Shown here one piece after another: positions 5,813-10,558 of a stretch of DNA of 10,558 bases (its first letter is position 1; each line of letters starts with the position of its first letter). The notes beneath the pieces were generated by a model. It saw only the letters and a program-made list of their open reading frames with translations, ran no database searches and had not been told where the DNA came from. Origin of the DNA: Gammaproteobacteria bacterium (GTDB lineage: Bacteria; Pseudomonadota; Gammaproteobacteria; Steroidobacterales; JACDCP01); assembly GCA_013817465.1 (NCBI GenBank), contig JACDCP010000089.1, positions 1 through 10,558 of the forward strand, in the 5' to 3' direction. Both the position numbers and the translations under genes were made by a program.

Positions 5813-8218
5813 ACGCCCACCGGGTGGCCGCTCTTCCAGCAGCCTCGCCAGCGCCGCGTGATCGACGGGCTTGACCAGGTGGGCATCGAAACCGGCCTCC
5901 TCGGTGCGGCGGCGATCCTGTTCCTGGCCCCAGCCCGTCACTGCGATCAGCAGGAGATTCCCGCCCCACGGCAGCCGGCGCAAGCGCCGCGCGGCCTCGC
6001 AACCGTTCATTTGCGGCATGCCGATATCGAGCAGCGCCACGTCCGGCCGCAGTTGCTCCGCCCGTTGCAGCGCTTCGAAGCTATCGTACGCAGTGTGCAC
6101 CTCGTTGCCGGCCAGCCGCAGCAGCTCGGCGAGCGAGTCCGCCGAGTCCCGGTTGTCGTCCACAACGAGTATGCACCGCACAGCCGGCGCGACTGCCGGG
6201 TGCTTGGCCGTGCTCTCTTGCGGGAGGGCCGAGTGCGGTTCGGCGAGGTTGCTCAGGCGCACGACAAACTCGCTGCCGTGGCCGATCCCTTCGCTGCGGG
6301 CCTCTATGCTGCCGCCGTGCAGCTCGATCAGACGCCGCGCCAGCGACAGCCCGATCCCCAGCCCGCTGTGCGAGCGCTCCAGGGAGCTGTCCGCCTGGAA
6401 GAACAGCTCGAATAATCGGGAGAGGGTTTCGGGCGGTATGCCGACGCCGTCGTCCCTCACCCGCACGACGATCTCGCCGCCTTCCCGCTCGGCGGTCAGC
6501 CAGATGTGCCCACCCTGCTCGGTGTACTTCGCCGCATTGCTGAGCAGGTTCGAGAACACCTGCGCCAGACGCATGGTATCGACCTCGAGGTACAGCGTCT
6601 CCCGCGGCAGACGGACGATCAGCTCGTGGCCGCACTGCTCGATGAGCGGCCGGCTCGTTTCGACCGCGCTCTGGATGACTTCCGCAAGCGTCACCCGCTG
6701 CGTGCGCAGCTCGAGGTTGCCGCGCGTGATGCGGCTTACATCCAGCAGGTCGTCGATGAGGCGGGTCAGATGGTCCACCTGCCGGTCCATGACGTCTCTC
6801 GCCCACTGGAGCTCCGGCTCCGGCGGCCCTTTGAGGCGGACCAGCTGCACCGCGTTGCGGATCGGCGCGAGCGGATTGCGCAGCTCATGCGCCAGCGTCG
6901 CCAGGAATTCGTCCTTGCGGCGATCGGCCTCCTTGAGCGCCTGCTCGTAATCCTTGCGGTCGTGCACGTCGATCACGCAACCGACATAGCCCTTGAAGCC
7001 GCCGTTCGCCTCGAATCGCGGCAAACCCGCATCGACGACCCAGCGATAATCTCCTTCCCGCGTGCGCAGGCGGTAGTCCACGCTGAACGGGTGACGTCGA
7101 TCGTTGGCCTGGACGAACACGCTCTCCACGTTCCGGCGATCATCCTCGCGAACATAATCGACCCAGCCGAAACCGAGGCCGGCGCCCGGCGCGCTGCCGG
7201 TGTACTCGTACCATTGCTGGCTGAGATAAATGCAGCGACCCGCAGGGTCGGTGACCCAGAGCATCGCCGGCGCGCTGTCCGCCATGTTGCGGAAATGCGC
7301 CTCGCTGTCCTGCAGGGCCTGCTCGGCGCGCTTTTTTTCCGTGATATCGCGCAGATAGCCCGTGAACATCGGCGGCCCGTCGAGGGTGATCGGCGTGATG
7401 GCAAGCTCGGCCGGGAACTCCGAACCGTCCGAGCGCATCGCCGTCAACTCGACGCGGCGGTTCAGAAGGGTGGCTTCGCCGGTCTCCAGATAGCGGGCAA
7501 TGCCCCGGCGGTGACTGTCCCGCAGCGCAGACGGAATGATCAGCTCGCACATTTCCCGCCCCACCGCGTCGTCCCGCCGGTAGCCGAACGTGCGCTCGGC
7601 CGCCGGGTTGAACTCGACCACGGTGCCCCTGTGGTCGATCGTGATGATGCAGTCGAGCGCGGTGGCCAGCATGGCCGCCTTGCGGGCCTCACTCTCCTTC
7701 AGTTCCTCCTCGGTGCGCAGTCGATCCCTCACGTCGATCGCAATGCCGCCGATGAGGGTCGCGCGGCCGTCGGGCCCGAAGATCGGAAATTTTCTGACGA
7801 GGGATGCGTGCACGACGCCGTCCTCGTGCAACAGCCTCTCGATCGTCTCGATCCGCGAGTCTCCGGACAGTGCACGCAGGTCGTTGGCCTTGAACTGCAG
7901 AGCGGTGGCGGCGGGGAAGATCTCGTCGTCCGTCTTGCCGTAAAGCTCCGCCCGCGATTTGCGGAAGGTTTTCCGGGCGGCATCGTTGGCGTACACGTAT
8001 CGGCCTTCGAGATCCTTGATCCAGGCGCGGCCGGGCAGGTGACGCATGAAGCGCGAGAAGCGCTCTTCGCTCTCGCGTATGGCCGCTTCGGTTTCGGGCT
8101 GGCGTGGCCTGCGGAACGCCGGCAGCGCGCGCGCCAGCCGCTCGCGCATGCGTGTCACCGCCTTCCTGGCCGCGTGGGCCAAAGCCGTCAAGGGCGAAGA
8201 TTGAGGGTGATCTCGCAT
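5786..8218 (-). CDS. Hybrid sensor histidine kinase/response regulator with three PAS domains
   Basis: From ATG 8218 this is 810 residues. In order: PAS at about 49-166 (from EERFSRFMRHLPGRAWIKD), PAS at about 181-296 (CIITIDHRGTVVEFNPAAER), PAS/PAC at about 303-421 (APAMLWVTDPAGRCIYLSQQ). Then HisKA with the phospho-accepting His444 in LAHELRNPLAP, and an HATPase with N box SNLLSNAAKY, G1 DDGVGIP, F box LFELFF and G2 GLGIGLSLA. Last is a receiver domain with DDN, Asp731 in VALLDIGMPQMNG and the LVKPVD lysine. There is no transmembrane segment, so it should sense a cytoplasmic or diffusible signal (redox, oxygen or ligand) and pass phosphate His to Asp. All catalytic residues are present. The frame is open back to 8335, but the region between is Arg/Pro-rich, and a start there would lie against a hairpin. 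No partner regulator is adjacent. The start is uncertain. Confidence 0.93.
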   Translation of the reverse strand: MRDHPQSSPLTALAHAARKAVTRMRERLARALPAFRRPRQPETEAAIRESEERFSRFMRHLPGRAWIKDLEGRYVYANDAARKTFRKSRAELYGKTDDEIFPAATALQFKANDLRALSGDSRIETIERLLHEDGVVHASLVRKFPIFGPDGRATLIGGIAIDVRDRLRTEEELKESEARKAAMLATALDCIITIDHRGTVVEFNPAAERTFGYRRDDAVGREMCELIIPSALRDSHRRGIARYLETGEATLLNRRVELTAMRSDGSEFPAELAITPITLDGPPMFTGYLRDITEKKRAEQALQDSEAHFRNMADSAPAMLWVTDPAGRCIYLSQQWYEYTGSAPGAGLGFGWVDYVREDDRRNVESVFVQANDRRHPFSVDYRLRTREGDYRWVVDAGLPRFEANGGFKGYVGCVIDVHDRKDYEQALKEADRRKDEFLATLAHELRNPLAPIRNAVQLVRLKGPPEPELQWARDVMDRQVDHLTRLIDDLLDVSRITRGNLELRTQRVTLAEVIQSAVETSRPLIEQCGHELIVRLPRETLYLEVDTMRLAQVFSNLLSNAAKYTEQGGHIWLTAEREGGEIVVRVRDDGVGIPPETLSRLFELFFQADSSLERSHSGLGIGLSLARRLIELHGGSIEARSEGIGHGSEFVVRLSNLAEPHSALPQESTAKHPAVAPAVRCILVVDDNRDSADSLAELLRLAGNEVHTAYDSFEALQRAEQLRPDVALLDIGMPQMNGCEAARRLRRLPWGGNLLLIAVTGWGQEQDRRRTEEAGFDAHLVKPVDHAALARLLEERPPGGRSFSRGSRI

Positions 8219-8338
8219 GCTGCCGGCCGTTGGTTCGGAGACGCGCGCGTCCGGTTCCCGTCTGCTCCCCGCGGACGCGGCGCGGCTTACATCACATCGG
8301 CCCGGGCGCGCAGGTGGCAGCGCGCACGATAGCATGAG

Positions 8339-8357
8339 GCGGGCGCGTGGCGCCCGC
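8339..8357. repeat. GC-rich hairpin between msrB and the sensor kinase
   Basis: GCGGGCG (8339-8345) and CGCCCGC (8351-8357) are perfect 7-base arms around CGTGG, lying 9 bases after the msrB stop on the minus strand. A short GC-only stem without a T-run is a weak terminator at best. It argues that the kinase starts at 8218 and not at 8335, which would begin at the foot of the stem. Confidence 0.35.
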
Positions 8358-8365
8358 GGCCGGCA

Positions 8366-8707
8366 TTAAAGGGCGTAAAACTTCAACGCCACGCCGTTGT
8401 TGCGCCAGCGCTCACCGGTCGGCTGCGGGCCGTCCTTGAAGATGTGGCCCTGATGGCCGCCGCAACGGATGCAGTGATACTCCCTGCGCGGCCACACGAG
8501 CTTGAAGTCGGTCTTCGTCTCGGTATGACCGGGGATGGCCGTGAAAAAGCTCGGCCAGCCGGTGCCGCTGTCGAATTTCATCTCCGAGGTAAAGAGCGGC
8601 AGATCGCAGCCCGCGCAGGCGAAAATCCCCGCGCGCTTCTCGTCGTCGAGGAGGATAGTACTTTCAAAGGCCCTGCTGCGGTAGCGGGCGGGGGCTGAAG
8701 GGGTCAT
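8366..8707 (-). pseudogene. msrB: MsrB-type methionine sulfoxide reductase, N-terminus replaced and catalytic Cys lost
   Basis: From ATG 8707 the frame gives 113 residues. Residues 19-113 are a clear SelR/MsrB domain: LLDDEKRAGIFACAGCDLPL, KFDSGTGWPSFF, EYHCIRCGGHQGHIFKDGP and NNGVALKF. The four zinc cysteines (31, 34, 79, 82) are present. The catalytic cysteine, expected in the R-Y/W-C-N-N-GVAL motif, is Arg102 (WRNNGVAL); TGC to CGC is a single base change. MsrB reduces methionine-R-sulfoxide in oxidised proteins, and without this Cys the reaction should fail. Residues 1-18 come entirely from the repeat at 8654-8742, which cuts off the usual start of the family (the TERPF...S region). Another in-frame ATG exists at 8806, inside the mobile element. 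It could be a dead gene or, less likely, a non-catalytic MsrB-like protein. Confidence 0.8.
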
Positions 8708-8742
8708 CGGGAGGCGATTCGGGAGGCGAGCTGTGTGGGAAT
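8654..8742 (-). repeat. Dispersed repeat, copy A: putative terminus of an IS91-like element
   Basis: These 89 bases recur at 10482-10558 with two base changes and a 12-base difference. In copy A the sequence TCGGGAGGCGA appears twice (8707-8717, 8719-8729), in copy B once. On the minus strand the repeat ends in GGCCTTTGAAAGTACTATC. As I remember it, the oriIS end of ISCR elements reads roughly GCGTTTGAACTTCCTATACCC, which is similar. The repeat carries an ATG (8707) and 18 codons that run into msrB. It lies downstream of an IS91-type transposase tail in the same orientation. The repeat is seen; its role as an element end is inference. Confidence 0.75.
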
Positions 8743-8875
8743 CGTGTCGTGAGTGGCCGAGGAACCGGCTCTCAGCGGATTGACGTTGCGAATCTCGGTC
8801 AGTCACCTGGAAATACGCGGCGCTCGGACGCCTTGGGCGGATTGTGGCCGAGCGAGGCCGCAGGCCGACAGCCAG

Positions 8876-9178
8876 TCAATAGAGAAGGGAGCGGTCAGCT
8901 CGGCAGGAGGTGTTGCGGCGCGCCCGGCTCGGGTGAGCGGGATCGAATGACGCGTCTTTGCGGTTGAGGTGATCGAGAATCCGCTCGATGACGGCAGTTT
9001 CCTCGATGCTGGCGATGACTCGAAGCGTGCCGCCGCAGCGCCAACAGCGCGCGATTTCGATGGCGAAGACACGCTTTAAGCGTGCGGCCCAGCGGCCCGA
9101 GTCATCGCGCGGTGACGCTGGAGCTTGGTTTTCTGCGATGGCGCGGGGTTGGCGTCGGCTTTTTTCTTTGGAGCAAAG
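8876..9178 (-). pseudogene. IS91-family transposase, C-terminal fragment with frameshift
   Basis: The minus strand reads ARLKRVFAIEIARCWRCGG, then TLRVIASIEETAVIERILDH and LNRK, ending at TGA 8876-8878. This is the C-terminal zinc-like domain of IS91-type transposases, where LKRVF-IDIE-C-CGG--KVIA-IED--VI--IL-HL is conserved. Upstream the natural frame is a different one (PKKKADANPAPSQKTK and HRAMTRA). The two are joined if one copy of an 8-base near-duplication (9083-9090 and 9091-9098) is removed, giving MTRAARLKRVF. The gene is thus both truncated and frameshifted and cannot encode a working transposase. Confidence 0.75.
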
Positions 9179-9182
9179 CCGA

Positions 9183-9491
9183 ATGAATTCGACCCCTCAC
9201 GAACCCGTTGTCAAGTGCCCGACCTGCTCGCGCCGTATCGAATGGTCGGAGGCCTTTCCGCAGCGGCCGTTCTGCAGCGAGCGCTGCCGGCTGATCGATC
9301 TCGGCGCCTGGTTCAGCGAAGAGCGCAATATCCCGGGTACGGAGCCGCAGGAGGTCGACCGCCGAGCAGAGGACCGAATGACCCGGGGCCTCGCGCAGCC
9401 CCGGGTCAGGCCACTTACTGTTCCAGGATCAGCGAGCGCTCGGGGTCGAAGCGTACGAGCACCTCATCCACGCTCGCATAGGAGCTCGTGA
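9183..9491 (+). CDS. yacG: DNA gyrase inhibitor YacG (zinc protein), 3' end doubtful
   Basis: The first 52 residues are typical YacG: VVKCPTCSRRIEW, PFCSERCRLIDLGAWFSEER and NIPG. Cys12, Cys15, Cys31 and Cys35 form the CX2C-X15-CX3C zinc site. YacG binds the GyrB C-terminal region and blocks DNA binding by gyrase in the cytoplasm. The ATG at 9183 is preceded by GGAG with nine bases between. The family is usually 60-70 residues, but this frame runs 102 residues, through a strong hairpin (9379-9408) and 77 bases into the convergent gene. One extra base between about 9335 and 9378 would explain this: in the next frame a TGA sits at 9379-9381, exactly at the hairpin, giving about 66 residues. So the true product probably ends near 9381 or the tail is newly acquired. 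The N-terminal domain looks functional. Confidence 0.88.
   Translation: MNSTPHEPVVKCPTCSRRIEWSEAFPQRPFCSERCRLIDLGAWFSEERNIPGTEPQEVDRRAEDRMTRGLAQPRVRPLTVPGSASARGRSVRAPHPRSHRSS
9379..9408. terminator. Hairpin between converging genes, candidate bidirectional terminator
   Basis: TGACCCGGGGC (9379-9389) and GCCCCGGGTCA (9398-9408) are perfect 11-base arms around the loop CTCGCGCA. The stem lies 6 bases beyond the stop of the minus-strand gene at 9415 and at the expected end of yacG, so it could end transcription from both sides. Neither flank has a clear T-run, so this may be a weak or Rho-assisted terminator. Confidence 0.55.
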
Positions 9492-10183
9492 TCTGTTTCA
9501 TGAGCTTGCCGGCTTCTTCCTCGCCGAACGCCTCGGACAACGCCGCGACCAGCGATTTCTCCGGCTCGGCCATGTCCGCATAGTTCTCGTACGGCAGGAT
9601 GACCGAGACCTCGTTGCCGTCCGATCCGCTGATCACGCGGCTGATCGAGAACGGCTCGCCCCAGTTCACCTTGACCAGGCCCTGGTGAATTTTCTTGAGC
9701 GCTGCGTCGAACGAGCGGTCGCCGCCCGGCTTGAGTCGGTAGGTGTAGGCCTGGATGAGATTCGGTTGCAGATCCTCCGGCCAGACCTCGAGGTCGGAAT
9801 CGGTTTCGGTGATCCAGGTCGCGTAGGACTCCACGTACTGGTCCACCGTGCGGTTCCAGTGCGCTCCCGCTTTCGCCGAGAATTCCTCGTACGCGTCCAT
9901 GTCCGCCAGCGTGTGCTCGCCGGAGCGTACGTAGATGCTGTTCATCCTGTCTCCGGTCACCGGCCGCCAGGTCATCCAGCTCCAGGTCTCGCCGTTGTCA
10001 CGGCGCCACTTCACATGCGCATCGAAGGCTTGCAGGAATTCGGTCCCCTGTCCGGGCAGATGATCGACGCGCCACAGGCGCGCGTAGTTTCCGTCATCCG
10101 CGTTCTGTGCCAGCGCCAGCCCCTGCGTCAGCGCAAAAAACGAGTGCGGTCGCGAGACCTCGAATGAGGTGATGCTTCATCAT
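9415..10183 (-). pseudogene. Secreted protein of unknown function, frameshifted in its signal peptide
   Basis: ATG 10183 has a strong ribosome site (AAGGAG, 6 bases away) and begins MMKHHLIRGLATALVF, a signal-peptide start. At the T6 run (10135-10140 on the plus strand as A6) the frame must shift by one base to continue as ALTQGLALAQNADDG. The mature protein then reads through to TAA at 9415-9417, about 255 residues in all. Without the shift the ATG frame stops soon after. The only other start in the long frame is GTG 10014, which would lose the signal peptide and 30 mature residues. The mature chain seems to hold two related halves (YARLWRVDHLPGQG and then IQAYTYRLKPGGDRSF, each followed by a helix), suggesting tandem ferredoxin-like domains. 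I do not recognise the family. A sequencing error, a real mutation, or slippage control are all possible. Confidence 0.78.
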
Positions 10184-10327
10184 GGATTCTCCTTGTGTTG
10201 CGGCGGAACTGCGATCGCAGTGTCCGCGGTCTTGTTGTTTCGGCGGCCGCGACGAGCGCGGCAATGCGGCCGACGCGCGGGCGTCTCATTCGCCGCAAGG
10301 TACGCAGGGCGGTCTCCGGAGCCGGTC

Positions 10328-10336
10328 AGTATACCA
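10328..10336 (-). promoter_or_regulatory. Candidate extended -10 promoter for the secreted-protein gene
   Basis: On the minus strand TGGTATACT occurs here: TATACT differs from TATAAT by one base and is preceded by TG-N, the extended -10 feature that can replace a good -35 box. Transcription from it would give a leader of roughly 135-140 bases before ATG 10183. No clear -35 hexamer is seen upstream. The 178 bases 10184-10361 hold no other recognisable feature. Confidence 0.35.
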
Positions 10337-10361
10337 AGTCTCGCGGGCTCCGGCCCGGCCG

Positions 10362-10535
10362 TCATCCGCCGGAGCGTGCATCGGCCCACAGCCCGCGGAT
10401 CGCAGCGATGCCGTGTGCGCCGGCTGCCCGGGCCCGCGGCAGATCGTCCGGATGGAGGCCGCCGAGCGCGTAAACCGGGGTGATAGTACTTTCAAAGGCC
10501 ATGCTGCGGTAGCGGGCGGGGACTGAAGGGGTCAT
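10362..10535 (-). pseudogene. ThiE/TenI-like domain, C-terminal tail fused to the repeat
   Basis: ATG 10535 opens 57 codons: MTPSVPARYRSMAFESTI from the repeat, then TPVYALGGLHPDDLPRARAA and GAHGIAAIRGLW, ending at TGA 10362-10364. PVYALGGL followed by an A-GA-GIAAIRG segment is the phosphate-binding end of the thiamine-phosphate synthase (ThiE)/TenI barrel. In gammaproteobacteria this block also ends MutT-ThiE fusion proteins, sometimes near yacG, which is a possible origin here. Only the last 39 residues of the barrel remain, so it cannot be active. The junction after codon 18 is the same point of the repeat as in the msrB fusion. There is no clear ribosome site before the ATG, so translation is doubtful. 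Confidence 0.75.
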
Positions 10536-10558
10536 CGGGAGGCGAGCTGTGTGGGAAT
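10482..10558 (-). repeat. Dispersed repeat, copy B (cut by the window end)
   Basis: These 77 bases match 8654-8742 in the same orientation, with differences at two bases (10501 A versus C, 10521 A versus G) and the absence of a 12-base tandem duplication. The homology reaches the last base of the window, so the copy may be longer. It supplies ATG 10535 and the first 18 codons of the ThiE-like fragment. If copy A is the end of an IS91-like element, a second element should begin just outside the window. Confidence 0.85.

Larger units (their letters stand above)
8654..9178 (-). mobile_element. IS91-family insertion sequence remnant (3' part)
   Basis: Taken together, the transposase tail (8876-9178), the non-coding stretch 8743-8875 and the repeat 8654-8742 look like the last 500 bases or so of an IS91-like element reading on the minus strand. 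IS91-family elements move by a rolling-circle mechanism with a Y-type HUH transposase and can carry neighbouring DNA. The yacG-side boundary is not visible. The in-frame protein signal fades close to the yacG start, so 9178 is only approximate. The main HUH and tyrosine motifs are gone. Confidence 0.65.

Noticed and set aside
5858..6950. Plus-strand frames opposite the receiver and kinase domains
   Set aside because: Ser/Arg-rich translations, antisense to conserved catalytic motifs.
6506..8332. A 608-codon open frame on the plus strand opposite the sensor kinase
   Set aside because: Its translation is Arg/Ala/Val-rich without domains, while the opposite strand encodes clear PAS, HisKA and HATPase domains. 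It is a GC-rich antisense shadow.
8743..8967. Plus-strand open frames of about 65-72 codons after the repeat
   Set aside because: No ribosome site or family match. The opposite strand carries IS91 transposase tail and its 3' flank.

Overview
The window reads as a piece of a GC-rich proteobacterial genome, most likely gammaproteobacterial. The evidence is a YacG gene, a BON-MscS channel, a KorAB-type 2-oxoacid:ferredoxin oxidoreductase, a PAS-rich hybrid histidine kinase, and a ThiE-like tail of the kind known from gammaproteobacterial MutT-ThiE fusions. I cannot name a genus. Both ends lie in mobile-element sequence (an IS630-type transposase tail at the left, a repeat that also sits at an IS91-type remnant at the right). 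This would fit a contig that ends where repeats broke the assembly.

Layout. Positions 1-2770 look like an accessory region. In order it holds an IS630-type transposase tail, a small secreted protein of unknown function, a structured and nearly gene-free stretch, a complete VapBC-type toxin-antitoxin pair with a palindromic operator, and then (minus strand) the remains of a trypsin-like and a subtilisin-like protease. Positions 2767-4377 carry a badly broken korA and an intact korB. Positions 4472-5812 encode a BON-MscS channel. Its 3' end overlaps by 27 bp, tail to tail, with a minus-strand three-PAS hybrid sensor kinase (5786-8218). Positions 8366-10558 are a rearranged stretch: an msrB lacking its own N-terminus and its catalytic cysteine, an IS91-family transposase tail, yacG, a secreted two-repeat protein with a frameshift in its signal peptide, and the C-terminal tail of a ThiE/TenI-like domain.

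The main observation is a repeat of about 80 bp at 8654-8742 and 10482-10558. In each copy it supplies an ATG and 18 codons that run in frame into the 3' part of a different gene (msrB in one, the ThiE-like domain in the other). The first copy lies downstream of an IS91-type transposase tail, so I interpret the repeat as the terminus of an IS91-like (rolling-circle) element.

Decay is widespread: korA occupies three reading frames, the protease genes carry deletions and a frame change, the IS91 transposase carries an 8-bp duplication, the msrB active site is lost, and there is a one-base homopolymer frameshift near 10135. The intact-looking genes are vapBC, korB, the MscS channel, the hybrid kinase, the N-terminal half of yacG and the small secreted protein at 315-755. 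I saw no rRNA, tRNA or CRISPR array. I do not see a convincing new multi-gene system. The closest candidates are the gene-capturing repeat and the trypsin/subtilase remnant.
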